Part shown: piece by piece, positions 1 through 12,367 of the stretch
How positions within the stretch are numbered: the first letter of the stretch is position 1
Layout: every line of letters begins with the position of its first letter
Source of the DNA: Kappaphycus alvarezii
Lineage: Eukaryota; Rhodophyta; Florideophyceae; Gigartinales; Solieriaceae
Direction: 5' to 3'
NCBI GenBank assembly: GCA_002205965.3
Contig: NADL03000594.1
Location: 2,294,001-2,358,000, forward strand
Length of the DNA stretch: 64,000 nt
Notes under the pieces: generated by a model
The model's database searches: none
Seen by the model: only the letters and a program-made list of their open reading frames with translations
Told to the model about the DNA's origin: nothing
Made by a program: the position numbers and the translations under genes

Positions 1-530
1 TTTCTGCTTTGTTAGTTGCTAAAGTGCTGTGTTCATTGGTCTTTGGTAGCCTAATTAAGTACTTTTAGTATCTTGAATGTTTTTTGTCATAAACGAAGTT
101 CACAGTGCGTATTTTAACTTCGTGTATTGTCTACTTTGGAGTGCACCAGATACAAATGTGGAAGATTATTTCACCTCTCTCAAAAGTTCCACTTACGAAG
201 CCCTGATATGTCCACGTTTTTCCATCATGCGATTTTACAGTTGAAGTTAGTTCCCAATGCAAAATTCTATTCTTGCAAAGTCAACATAAACTGTCATAGT
301 TCATGGTAATATCTCACATAGCGAGCCTACAGAGTGCTTACGCATACAGAATTCAAAAAAAAACTTCAAATTCACAGTCTGTAATTCAATCGCAGAATTC
401 CGCAATGAAATTCAGACAAAACTTGTGAAATGTGGTAAGTTAGTGAAGACACTTGAGAAATAAATGTAAGTAAATAGTAACGAGTACCGCCACTTTTCAC
501 GGGTTTCCTGTCGCCTATACCATCTCACCG
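1..530. other. Intergenic, no gene seen
   Basis: AT-rich sequence with only short chance frames. No conserved motif, RNA gene or terminal repeat could be recognised. It precedes the Myb-like pseudogene and may contain the outer end of that Harbinger element, but no terminal inverted repeat could be matched by eye. Confidence 0.5.
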
Positions 531-532
531 CC

Positions 533-1440
533 ATGGACAAACCCGAGAGCATCGAAAACGAAGTCCGCTCTTCCCCACCATCTCGTTCTTCTGCCGCTAT
601 CTCTTCTGTGTCTCAAAGTGCGCACCATATCCTTACCCTATCCCTTCAGCCACCAACTCCACTATTTACCTCTGCGATTGCTCCGTATCAGCATGCAGCC
701 GAATCGGGTGAAGGAAGGGCGTCATTACCGCTTCACACCTGCGGAAGACCTCATCATCTTGCGGGAGGTACCTGCATCCAAGGCGCATACTATTTCTTTT
801 GGGGAAATCTTATGAGATTTGCGGTCGCGGCTGCGCGGGCGAACGAAAATACCTCTCTGCGACAGCATATTACCTGCAAAAGCTTCCAGGATCTGTACAA
901 GCGTCTGCAGGAGGTATTTGACAGGAAAAACAGCAAAAAACTACGAATTTCAGGGATAGGGGGTGAGGTTGGGGAGCTAGTAGAGTTGTTGATGACTCTG
1001 GGAGAAGCGCGGGACGATTTATATGCGCGAAAAGATGCAGAGCGTACTATGCAAAAGCGTTGGACGACGAAAAGTGAAAGGTGGGAAGGGAGCTGGTTAA
1101 GATGGCGACGAAGCTAAAGAACAACGCGAAGGAAAATAGTGTGGTAGAGGTGGTAAGAAGCGGAGAAGAAGAACACAAGGCAAAGAATAGTCTTTTGAAG
1201 AAGGCAGGGAGCAGTGAAGGCGATGCAACCAACCATTTGGAGCATTTTGGTATCGCTCTTCTCGACGCGAACTTAGCGCTAATTTCTCTAGATCGTGAGC
1301 GTCTGGAATTTGAGAAGGAACGCTTGTCTTCCGAGCGCGAAATACAAAAGAAGGAGCGCGTCGAGAGGCGTAGCGAGCGCGAGGCCTAAGAGGAACTTGA
1401 CCTCGAGCAATTCAAGCTTCTTCTATATTATTTTCAACCG
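533..1440 (+). pseudogene. Myb/SANT-like accessory protein of a Harbinger element, frameshifted
   Basis: The coding signal moves between frames. The N terminus starts at the ATG at 533, a RHYRFTPAEDLIILREV stretch lies in frame 3 (about 700-800), AAARANENTSL through YARKDAER lies in frame 2 (about 810-1075), and the C-terminal part is in frame 1 (1081-1389). After an in-frame TAA at 1387-1389 the same frame continues with EELDLEQFKLLL. The FTxxEDLxILREV motif resembles the Myb/SANT-like DNA-binding proteins that accompany PIF/Harbinger transposases. The last third is a charged coiled-coil-like helix (DRERLEFEKERLSSERE). It converges on the transposase remnant at 1800-3105, the usual two-gene Harbinger arrangement. 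At least three lesions make it non-functional. The family call is by eye. Confidence 0.6.
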
Positions 1441-1560
1441 AAGTACTTATTCATTTCTTATTGAATTAAATCTATTGGTAGTTCTCTTAAATCATAGTTT
1501 TTTCCTCCTTTTTATCGAAATTTTTATCGGTCATGAATAATTAAGGGAAGGAGACTACTG

Positions 1561-1593
1561 GTTTGTGGAAGATGGGGAGCCCCTCCCACAAAC
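1561..1593. repeat. Short imperfect inverted repeat (GTTTGTGG ... CCACAAAC)
   Basis: GTTTGTGG at 1561-1568 is mirrored by CCACAAAC at 1586-1593 around a G/C-rich core. It sits between the two converging genes of the first Harbinger element, at the edge of a GC-rich patch (about 1600-1750) that differs in composition from its surroundings. It could be a 3'-end hairpin or the edge of a small insertion; the sequence does not decide. Confidence 0.4.
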
Positions 1594-1799
1594 AAGTCTC
1601 TGCAAACGCGCGGCGACCTGCGCTGCACTCGTCCCTCCGGGCATTGCTCCTCTGCTCCATATCTCTGCGCTTCGGTCGCTCGCAAGCTGGAGACCTCTGT
1701 TGGCTACGGACTTTGCCTTCGTTCCTCGCTCGCACACGCCGCCATATATTGATCGCATATAAAAACAGCACTGCTTGCAATTTATTGATCCTCAAAAGA

Positions 1800-3105
1800 A
1801 ATGCAATCATCTTAAAAAGTTGTTGCGTATTTGAATTGCAGAGATATATGATTCGGATAGATACAGATGGTAAGTTTGTCAGAATCATGGACGCATTTTA
1901 TAGAGTTCCGATTGGCGATTCAAATGGCTTCATCTTTCTATTGAAGTCCATTGTAGTAAAGTGAAGTCTGATTTCCTTGAATATCTACTCGAAAATAACA
2001 CTTTCTCCTGTCATCTCCTTATTGAAAGCCCTTTCAAACAGCTGTAGGTTGCTTACTTGATACTGAACCTCTAGAAACTATTTTGGATTATTTCCAGGGT
2101 CTCCATATAAACAAAATCCTTCTTCCCCAATTTGTAACGAGTTTTAAAGTTTATCCTGGAATCAACTTCTCACATACAGCGTCCAGTCATGTCTTCGTCC
2201 CTCAAAAGGTCTAATTAAGTGTATTATTATACCATCAGGAGTACTAACAATTTGTAACTTGAGACTATGCTTTCTTTTGTGAAAATTGTACGCTACTCTC
2301 TGGTGCATCTTTTCCGATGGCCCCACGATACCTGTAACAGTCTCATTTATGAAACCGACGCAGTTACGAAGTCCTTTAGTGTTCTTATACACCACTGCAG
2401 CATACATGGAACCCCTATTTTCTATGAAATTCTTGCTTAACCCCTTCTTTAATAGATATCCTCTTGTATCAACGAAACGTTCTATTCCTTCCCAAAATAT
2501 CTCTGACAGCGGAACACCATGTTTTTCAAACATAATTACCATATCTGTCCAGCGTGATGGTGTAGGAAGGCGACGTAATAGAACACAGGTGACCATTAAC
2601 GGAGTTCCATCGTAACGGTTCCTGCTTTTCGCCATCTTTTCCATAGGCCAGTCAAAGACGCTTGCTACTTTTTCAATATCGCACTAACGAAACCGAAACA
2701 TCGTTAAACATTCACCTTCACTAAACCGATTGAAGTTGAAGTCAAATTGAGATGTTCTGATCCTACTACTTTTATGAATGACCTTCCTCAGATCTGTTTC
2801 AAACCTGACAGTACCGGATGCCAAAACACCTAGTGTTCTCGATTCTGTAAAGATAGATTTTGCTTCACATGTTCGACTCTTCAATATGACTAGGAAAGCA
2901 GCTTTACATTTAGTTGCCCTTTCGTTGCTGTGTCCCCTTGAGAAGTCCTTCCGTCTTGCTTTATTCATGCCGGCAATAGATCTATCTGTCCACTTGATAC
3001 CGAAAGTCCTCAGAAGACTGATACTCCCATTTATTGTACCTGTTAGCAATGCGTAAACCACTTCTAAAATTTCAGCAATAAATTCAGAAGTAGGTCTTAG
3101 TAATT
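1800..3105 (-). pseudogene. PIF/Harbinger-like DDE transposase remnant
   Basis: The N-terminal part (about 3105-2684) ends with FNRFSEGECLTMFRFR at an in-frame TAG at 2684-2686. The same frame then continues through SRNRYDGTPLM, LRRLPTPSRWTDMV and EIFWEGIERF. Next comes the catalytic-core motif VGFINETVTGIVGPSEKMHQRV, then KRKHSLKLQ..TPDGIIIHLIRPFEGRRHDWTLYVRS. After further breaks the C-terminal part reappears at about 2010-1800 (IFKEIRLHFTTMDFNRKMK, ESPIGTL, ASMILTNL). These are landmarks of Harbinger-type DDE_Tnp_4 transposases. In the first catalytic motif the expected FIDG reads FINE, so the Asp is lost; the second (RRHD) is kept. Several stops are present. It converges with the Myb-like gene at 533-1440. 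Confidence 0.75.
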
Positions 3106-3348
3106 TGTCATACTATCTATCTCTGAATTCTTACAGAATTATGTTTTTGCGTAAACTCACTAATGTTCATATTTGGAAGCTGTCCCAATGATTTTTTAAA
3201 ATGACCCAATTTTTTATGCATGGAAGCTGCTCATTGATTGGTATTAGAAATATTTACTTTCACATTTTGATAATTTGATTGAGCCTTGCCCCTTAACACC
3301 TGAAGCTGAGGGGCAAACCCTCGACACAGGAATAATTCAGAGAGATAA

Positions 3349-4250
3349 TCAAGTAATATGGACGCAGATGACATCGAACAGCACAACCAAACTGCGGTCC
3401 TCCTCTATTTTGTTCTGGCCACAAGCAGCGAAGAGAAGGTAACATGTAGTTCCTACGGCTCTATCCAAGGAGAACGAGCCAAACTCGACCTGAAATCCGC
3501 ACAAACAGCGGTTATTCTGAACATTCAGTACTTCGAGGAGTGCCTTTGTATGATGATGTGTTCTTTCGCCGCCGTTTCCGAACATTCCCGGAGATACTTT
3601 ACAAATTGCTAAACCGCTTCTTTTATTGCTGTAAATAGGAATAGAAGAAATTCCCGACTACAACGCAAAAGCAGTTTGCCTTGTCGTCTACTCCATTGAG
3701 CAAGATCGCACAAGAGACTAACCTCCACCATGCGATTTTGGAATCTAAGGAATACGGCGCAACAAGCCGTATTGGTGCGTGATGGGCATTTAACAGAAGG
3801 CGCCGATTTTCATCTGTTCCATGCAGCAGGAGAAGACAAAGAAGGAGAATTTGTTGGCCAAGATCCAAGAGGCGGTACGAAAAGATATACAGAGCGATTC
3901 GGCGTGCTCCAGGCGAAGCAGAAATACTAGCTCGCCTACTCAACTTCATGGCTCTCGAAACGAAACACAAAATCATGCCGTGCCTTACTATTTTGCACTG
4001 CATGATTGTGGAGGACCGTGAAGCGATTTAAATGAAGACAGAAGAGTAGGATGTGTACAGCAACTACATCTTCGCTGCAGCGACTTGTCGCCAATTTGGA
4101 AAGGGCTGGTTCGATTCCATCCTACTCAGGCTGTTGGCGCATCTCCTTGTTTCATTGCATCGCCGTGCGAGGGAAGATACGGTCCACAATAAAACGAAGC
4201 GCGTCCCCATCAATTATTTATGGAAAAGATACAGGAAGAAGTAGATAGGC
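3349..4250 (+). pseudogene. Second Harbinger transposase (ALP1-like) fragment
   Basis: MDADDIEQHNQTAVLLYF opens a frame whose end, after a frameshift near 3540, reads PLYDDVFFRRRFRTFPEIL, a typical N-terminal landmark of ALP1/Harbinger transposases (compare YNENLFQRRILKSRDTFL in the copy at 48130). The central catalytic region is missing. At about 3820-4010 the C-terminal landmarks return, split over two frames: AKIQEAVRKD, RFGVLQAK and ILHCMIVEDRE. The tail (KRVPINYLWKRYRK) ends near 4244. This is an internally deleted, frameshifted copy, of a different lineage from the transposase at 1800-3105. Confidence 0.6.
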
Positions 4251-4740
4251 TCCGTAACTAATAATGAAAGCTGCTTCATTGGCTTGCCCATTCTAACACA
4301 GATGCGAGACAGTTCTTTAGTTGAACAGAGCCGTCGCGAGGTGGACGTTGTCGTCTTCACAGTACCCGCTATTATTCATGCTCCTTAAGTTCTGTAAGCA
4401 CGCTGCGAACCACACGCAATCCTTCAGATTCAACTTGACGTGGGTTTGCACTGACTGCATTGTACATTAAACTGTGTCACCTGGTTGCAAAGCCTACCTA
4501 AACTATGAAATATTCAGGAATAAGAAAAAATTAGGATGTAAACAATGTTGAGTCGTGTCCTTTTGCGTACTTCAAGTCGGTAGAGGCCGTAGAATGTTTC
4601 ATCTCCGAAACGAAAGCTCACTGGAGATCGAACATGTATCATAATCGAGATCTGCTGTTAACAAGCACCTGGTGGAACGCAATTTAAAGCGATTTAGCTG
4701 TAGTATTCTATCACATAAGTACTCGTTCTGTATCGTTTCT

Positions 4741-6030
4741 AAGATGAAAGTTGTCTGCCTCGCAAACGACCAAAATCAAGATCACTGCGTTGAGCCCGAA
4801 CCGCAAAGTCTGCCATTTTCTGAAACTATCATAGGCGTTGATGAACTTGAAGGCGGAAAGCCACTTGAGTATTGCTACTAATGCGAGTAGGATCAACTTG
4901 GAGATGATTTGGAGGAATCCTCTGGTGAATCCCATGCTCTCCAAGTAGACTTCAATTCCGCAGATGGGTAAGCATGCTAAAAATGCCTCATCGCGACATG
5001 GGATGACATCGACAACACTTTGGATTAAATCGAAAGAGCCCGAGATGCGTATGTGTAACATGTCCTCACTTCTATCCTGAACAAAGACTCAAGCTACAAT
5101 GGCGAGATATTCTTCACTGTGATGGTCGACACAGGCTGTGCGCACGCAAGCAGCGGTGGGGCCTCCCAGTAACGTGCGTAGTACCGATACATCGGCGAGC
5201 CCGGCAATATTTACTCTAATTAAACGGTATATTGAATTTCAAGGATCTGCTAAAAGGTCGGCGTCGCTTGCATGAAGTTCCTAGTTGCCATAATATTGCT
5301 AGAGTTCTCCGGGCATATTATCAACAAGGATCTTGCCGTCTTTCTGAAGCTCGCAGGTATGGATCGACTCAGTATATACCTCAGCAAACTTGCAAACCTA
5401 CTCATTCAATGCCTATCCAGGGAAAGCACGTATATTACACGATTTTACGAAAATCCATTCATTCAGTAAGACATTTTCTAGCAAAATTTCCTCAACAAAA
5501 CGTAGATCAAGCTTCTGCAGAGGAAACTCGATCACTCGCATTCGTACAAACTCTGCGATTGTCTGAAGTTTGCGAAAATATCCCACTTAGATAGCGCGAC
5601 TCAAGCAACTCTCAAGGAGATTACGCGCAAGTGCAAACCATCACAAACGTACGCGAAAGCCCCCTACCATGTCAAGTTCGTGCTGAATGAAGACATCTAC
5701 TTCAACTACACCTCGTCTCTGTAAATCTTCTCGAACGATAAGGACCCCTTCATACACGTTATCGCCAAACATACACTCCGTCAAGCGGATCGATGGTTGT
5801 CGGACATAACTTTTGAAAATTTAAGACGTTTTATTTGCATGTTCTGGAGTGAAGTTTATCCCTACCCACAGAATACAATGAGTAGCGACGCTATAAATCA
5901 ATTTTTGGCGACTTTCTTCCAGAAAAAAGAGGATATTTTGCACATAGACTCCAAAATGTGTGCCAGTAGAAGCATTAAACATGATAAAGTACGTGAACTG
6001 TTACCTCATCTCCATCTGAAACGCTTTTAG
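4741..6030 (+). pseudogene. Ty1/copia-like retroelement remnant (protease and integrase)
   Basis: The frame around 5110-5170 reads VMVDTGCAHASSGGASQ, a retropepsin active-site motif (DTG). The frame at 5272-5469 follows with HIINKDLAVFLKLAGMDRLSIYLSKL. Beyond 5600 come ITRKCKPSQTYAKAPYHVKFVLNED (relic of the pre-integrase Cys/His region, Cys partly lost) and integrase-core-like text (DPFIHVIAKHTLRQADRWL, then FICMFWSEVYP, then INQFLATFF; ORF 5797-6030). The order protease, pre-integrase, integrase is that of Ty1/copia Pol. Many stops and frame changes mark it as old. The part at 4741-5060 is probably the gag-protease linker. Confidence 0.55.
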
Positions 6031-9000
6031 AATCATCACTGGAGAAGCACCAGAACAATAAAGCAGTATATTGACTGGATAAAACTTATGCCTTCAATGT
6101 TGCCTCTGAGATAACTACTTCAGATAAAGATAATTCAATTACTTCAAGAAATTCGATGTGGTTTCTTAAATTAAGGGCATAAAAAGGCCTAAACTTTGTT
6201 CCTTTAGACTTTTAATATGTAATTATGGCTGTAGTCGTCGTCAATAGTTTAGATTTCAACCCGGAATCATCTTCACAGATTTGTTTCATGATCACGCAGA
6301 TGTGTAAGCATGGAAACGCAAATAGATTCCACTATAGCAATCCCAAGTAGAAGAGCCTCAGAAGAAGTTTACTTAAATTAGGCTTTTTTTATGGTCCAAA
6401 GGTTCTACATTTCGTTAAAATTTCGCTTTTTTACCAAATCATTGCTCTATTGAGTGTTAACTCTGAACTTCTACTCAAAAAGCCTTTGTTACTGATTTTC
6501 TCAGATCTAAAATAAACCGGAGAATGGACTACTCATTGATCTGCGTATGGTACGCCATGCAAACGAACTCCGTGAGATCACTCAGTTTTTTTCTTGGGTT
6601 CTGACTGCGCAGAATCCTGCTGCTACATTCACGAAAGCAAATATTCCCTGGAACTTAAGTGTCTAATAGATGAAAATTTCTTTACTCCCATACTCACCAG
6701 AGTGGGGGAAGAATAAACAGCAGTCGGTAGTACAGATGTGCGCTATTTTTTAAAACGGTATATTGTTTGAAGAGCCTCGAATCGCGCACAAAGTGCCCAC
6801 CGGTAACCAGAACCAAAAAATATTTGTGCGTTTGCATAACTGATCGTTTGTAGAATTCAAATTACTGTAAATACTGTTGCGCACAAAGTGCGTTGGTAAA
6901 TGCTATCGAGCAGCTGTAATTGAACAAACGCTTTCGGGATACACAATCCACCAAGCGCTTCTGAATCTTTATGTACAGTACCTGAGCTGTACAGAAGCCA
7001 ATCAAGGCGACCGCTTCCTCCTCAGGAAAATTATCAACGTCGTCAACAAGACCCCACGACTTACAGGCGTCACTCTCCTTATCTTTCATGGTCGTGCTCC
7101 GCACAAACTTCGAACGTTGCGCACGCGTAGTAGTTCTGCGTGACAGCAAAATGACATGTTCTAAATATAATTGCAAAAATTTACGCCGGCAATGAGAAGA
7201 GAAGCTTTCAAAGTGGGGAAATTTTTGGGCTATTTTAATGCATAGAAGATGTGGTCGGTTATATCCACGACGCTAATTCATTATGCGGGTATAAGTTAGC
7301 TTTCAAATATAAATAAAGTAGTGCTATCTGAAGTAGTAAATACAATTAGTAATCGATACTCTTAATTTACATTGCGAATAAATGAAATTTTACAATTTTA
7401 TTTAGAATTTGCAATTTTATTTAGAATTATTTAAGTTCATAGGACTCCCTACCCCGCATCACCCGCAGTAAATAGCCCCCAAGTTCCAGTAAATCTCCAT
7501 TAACGGCCTATATAAATCGCTACACAAAGTATACCTCACCTCCTTACTCTCTAGATCAACCTCATCTAACATAGATCCTTCACAACGAAACTAATCTTAC
7601 TCCCCTTTAGGTGATTCTGGGAAATTAGACATAAATACTTGATTAGAGTCACAGGGGATGGAAATTAGTTCTTTTAACTGAAAATGAAAAGAAAGAGGTA
7701 TTTCAGCTACGATAATTATCTGGATAGTCTGTAAGGGGACCTACGATATGGGTGAGACTAGGTTGCATAGCAGCAATATGACTTATCCTGGGGTATATAT
7801 ACAGGTTTACAAGTAGTTTTTTTAGTCTTGTCAGTAAACCTTGATTATTCAGGATATATCTTCACGTATGAACAATAGCCACTGGATACTGAAAATTTCC
7901 ACTTAGGCTGTTGATTAACAGTCAGCGCAGATAATCTTCAAATTAAACGTTGAGTCTCAACGACATTTTCAACAATGTAATTGAGTGGGTAGTAGTTCAG
8001 ACGAAAATCAAACAGGAGAATGGTCTCATTAATTGAATCCGCATCTAATATAGCAATTAAAGAGGATTAAGTTGGTGGCCCGGAGATCTCATGACCGGTG
8101 ATAAAATTTAGTTATGCATTTATCAAACTTTGACCAAGAGTGCATTAACGATGATTTCATGCTATGGGTAGACGATGAACCCCGCATTGAGTTCATAGTA
8201 AAAGTCAGAATTTTAATACAATACTATTATCTAATAAACTTCAAAAGCCACTTAGACCCAAACCAATGTTGACTCGAAGATCTAGGACATTAAAATTTTA
8301 AGGCTATTCACTTGAAACTGACCTCAAAAATTGATATCGATACGCGAATGCAGCCACAAAACCTCAAACCTACAACTCATGAATAGCCCCAACGATGCCT
8401 CTACAAGATCCAAAAAGATGCCGAGTAACTTCCTCACGCAATAAAACAATAGGGTCAACGAAATTGTACGTCGAGGCTTTTGTTCAGAGATTGACCAAAA
8501 GGAAAAAGGAGCCAATATTGTACAAGAACTACATGGAAAAGAAGAACTTTGTTACTGCATGAATATTCAACCAGTAATTGTCCATCCTATCGTTTTATCG
8601 CAAGTTTCCTGATGTCTGTCTCCAGCAGGGGAACGAAATAAGTTCGACTTCTAAAGCGTACCCATCAAGCCCAGCCCGTACTTTCACGTACATAAAGTAT
8701 TCTAAAACAATTATTCTATTGGTTCCAAGGCTCTAAATCAAAATAAATTAGATGGTATTGATAATTCGTCGGCAGTTGCAGTTGTAAAGGTCATGATGCC
8801 ACCGGGGGGCTTGAGAGGTCCAAACTAGGACCAGTTCTGGGATTTACTGTTTCGTACCTGCTATTAGCCCCTGTATTGAGAAAATGTAGCGAGCATTTAT
8901 CTTCAGGGGGATTGATGAGTGTATTGGGCATGTTGTCCAGGATTTTGAAAGTTAAACTGCTGTGCTTTTTGCTGTTGATGAATTCCAGGATTATCCCGTA

Positions 9001-9740
9001 ACCATTTTTTACATTCTTTCTGATGTTGCGATTAAATTTCGTTCTAAATTGTTTGAGTTTGATTATTTGTCGAGGACGCTTACAAATCTGGACTAAAACC
9101 TTGCCGAAATGTTTCAAGAGTTATTTGGGTATGTATATCAGTTTCCAAAGACCCGTGAACTTAAAACTGATTTCCGTAACGTAACAAAAACCTCACTACG
9201 ATTCCTCTTCTACTTTATATCACCATCAAATCTGGCTGTGTATATTTTTTTTTAATGATAGACACTTTGTCCTTAAAGATTTCTTGAAGATTTTTCTGTC
9301 TCATTTCATCGTCTGTTGGACCACGACCAATATTTGAAACACGGAGCAGCCTTCATTCAAAGATATGAGCAAGTTACCAGATGAGAAATAAAATATAAAG
9401 TACTCATTCACTATTAATTCAAATCAGTTGAGCAGTATTTCATCTGCTCTGGTGACTAAAACCGAGAGCTGCATTTTGAGATTAATGGGTTATACTGTAT
9501 CCTAGATCTCTTACGCAACTATTCAATAAATAATCAAAGAATGTGTAGTAGCGTAATCAAAGTGTGTTTTCAGAAAAATCTATGATGTAATTTTGTCATA
9601 TTCAGATATACACATTTGCAGGGACCTCTACGAAAAATATTTTGTTCATTAATGAAAATTATATCAATGTTAATTTCCCGAGTGATTGCTCAGTTATAGC
9701 CTTTCACTCAGAAATGATCTCATCTGTGGCCACTCCCTCA
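6031..9740. other. AT-rich intergenic block, no gene recognised
   Basis: Only short frames occur here. Overlapping opposite-strand ORFs at 6862-7176 and 6877-7143, and one of 108 codons at 8791-9117 (-), match nothing I can name. An isolated gtacagtacctgagctgtac motif lies near 6971-6990, resembling the repeat found upstream of the host genes. Confidence 0.4.
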
Positions 9741-11009
9741 TCAAAACCATTTGAAGAAAACCCGATACATTTCCTCGCCAGATACTGAACTTCCATTCGC
9801 TTTGCCTGCTTTGGTCTGTACTTTGTTTGCCTGCAGATTCGTTTCGCAGTTATACTTCCGCCAACTTTGTACAGTTTTTTTGATCTGGCTGTAAAACGCT
9901 CGCTCGGAAGCACGCAACTGGCACCAATAAATGTGAGAATTTGTTAGCGCAGACAAATATTAAATAAGGAAATAAAAAAAGCTCCCCCATCGATATTTAC
10001 TGGACATGATATTCGAAAACCCACACATTATACCAAAATAGTTCGCAGCAATAATCCTGTCGGATGCAATCAAACTGTTCCTCCTTTCCTCATCAAACGA
10101 AAAATGACCATTTCTAGGTTTTTTCTTGGGGTTCACTGTGCGTTTAAACTCCATTCCACCTTTATACCACTTGTAGCACAAAGCAGCCCAAGTGTCAGGA
10201 TACTTTCTCTGACCCAATGCAATCATCCGGCTGCCCGTCGTCCTCTTCATTTTTAGCAAGCGCGTCATAATGCCACTGACTACTCTGATGATACATATCA
10301 ACATTCGATACCGAACCACGAAACATAACGCTACTCCCAATTGCTAATCCAATCGGCATCACAGACACTTCAACTTTATAGCCATAAAGTATGCGCTTTT
10401 GGAGGAAGTGACGGCGGCCTTCCTCTAAATTTTCTAAAGGCTTTTCTGCTTGTAGGAAGATGGCATCAGTGGCATACCTTGCATTCGGAAAGCTTCGAAA
10501 CCCTTTGCCCTCTGATGCTACCTTGTACATTAGAAACGTTTTTCGTAATCCTTCAACGCAGTATTCATACCTCTACGCGACCAATTTTGTTATAAACGCA
10601 CACATCATCCGTTCGAAATTCGGACCTTTAATTTCGAGGGTACGACCTAGAAAATTCCATGCTCTAGCGAGCTCGAACACCACCAGCATTATAAAGAAAC
10701 AATAATTTCCAGTGCTTTTGCATCTCTTTACCCTTCCTGAATTTTGGAATGCCAAATTTTTGTCGAAAACTTATTTCAAATTGTCTAAAAATTGTCCTGT
10801 ATTGAATTTTGTTGTCACACAAGTATTGTTTTCGAGTCTCCGGTGGAGCAGAAGGAGTTAAGACAAGGGCAATCACGCCCGTTCTCTTCATCAGAGTCGG
10901 TACAATATGGATCTGTGTTGTACCCATCGAGTTTTAATGAACGCCCTGCACCTCTCTCTGCGAGGAGCACCAATATGGCTCGGGCGTCAGAGGTGCTGAT
11001 GGTCTCCAT
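9741..11009 (-). pseudogene. DDE transposase remnant, YATD-type PIF/Harbinger relative
   Basis: Reading leftward, the N-terminal part (to about 11009) contains LDGYNTDPYCTDSDEENG. A frame from 10755 reads ELARAWNFLGRTLEIKGPNFERMM and, past one in-frame TAG at 10573-10575, EGKGFRSFPNARYATDAIF and LYGYKVEVSVMPIGLAI. After a frameshift near 10220-10260 it continues as DTWAALCYKWYKGG, NPKKKPRNG, ASDRIIAANYFG and MSSKYRW, then past another stop at 9960 as SALTNSHIYWC. ARYATD carries the first catalytic Asp. The usual DKGY reads CYKWY and the expected Glu of ENYFG is Ala, so the active site is lost. The family call is by remembered motif order. Confidence 0.6.
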
Positions 11010-12367
11010 TGTGTTTGGAATGCTTGTTCTGAGTAAAAATCGCGTGAAATTTGCTGAGGTCAGTGAGAAGGATAAAAAGAAATTTTGATGGGCAATTTGT
11101 GGTGAATAAGATCCTGAAATTGGTCTTTCGCAAAAGGGGAGACAATCGAATTGGTAATAACCGAGTCATTTCGGAAATGATCAGACCGATTCGTTTTTTG
11201 TGTTGTGTATTATAATTTACTGTTCATTCATGGATTTACCGCCTTAATACGGAGAACCAGATATTTTAATTAAAAAAAAGATTCATTTATCAAATAGCGG
11301 GTAAAGGGGAATTTACTCACATCGCACTAAATTCAACTACGTTCTTGCTAGTTTAATTAACTAATTACTTGAAAACTGATCAACTGCTTGAAAGGTCTAC
11401 CATTAATTTAAGAAGAATTATTTTAGTGTGAATAAATACTGTACAAGCCTGGGTTCACAACTAGTTTTAAACCCACTAAAACTGAGAATATAACGGCTTT
11501 GATGCATATTTGACATGATATTTTGGAACCTTATGCATTTACGCTACCAGGGCATGTACTGAACAAGTAAAATTTTTTTAAGAAATTTAAACTGCCTGAC
11601 GCATAGAACAGAAAGACGCCATCGAAACATTCCAAATGGACATAAATGAATCTATCTCTATCAATTCTTTGCGCGACGAATCTTTTTGTGTTCTGCATTG
11701 TTCTTTTCTTGGTTTGATTCTAACTGTGTTCATGGTGACCAATAGGAAGAGGTTTGACAGGTTCCTACCGTATCCGGTGTGCGGAGAATTATCGAATCAG
11801 AATATCAAATGTAGCGATAATGTCAGATAAAAATGATGATTATTGAAGATCACATTTGATGGCATTTTCATAGCGTCTGTACAGTGATGCGCTTCCAAAA
11901 CTCTGAAGAAAAATGTTCATCTGTGTGTCCTTTCACCACACTCTTCACGGCCTCCGCCGCTGTCCGTTTTATTCGAACCTCAGCGGTCATCGGGTTGGTA
12001 ACCCTATTTAGCCCTCGAGGACATTTTTTCCTCCACCTACACGTATCCAGGCTACTTCTATGCTGTTCCCTGCAGCCGTACCTTGCTCTGCCCAATCTGG
12101 GTAACGTCATTGCTGAAAGTTAACGTCGTCACAAATCAGGTTGCTCACACCCCCTCGGCGCTAGACTAGCAAAATTACAAAATCCTTGCCTTTCACCCCT
12201 TCATCGGGATTTAAAACACTATTTGACGCTGAATCAAACTGTAGTCCATGATAAGATTGAGATGCGCAAAAATTGAGAGGAATAATTGTAAATTAACGTC
12301 CCAAACTTTGTAGATCTTTTTTGAGTCAGGCATTTCCATCTTGGGCATGGAATCCACGTTGACTACG

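Noticed and set aside
4108-4118. GGTTCGATTCC, identical to a tRNA B box
   Set aside because: It lies inside the C-terminal part of a Harbinger transposase remnant and no A box or foldable cloverleaf surrounds it.
6862-7176. 104-codon frame (-) with an 88-codon frame on the opposite strand
   Set aside because: No motif, non-ATG start options and isolated in AT-rich DNA; no support for a gene.
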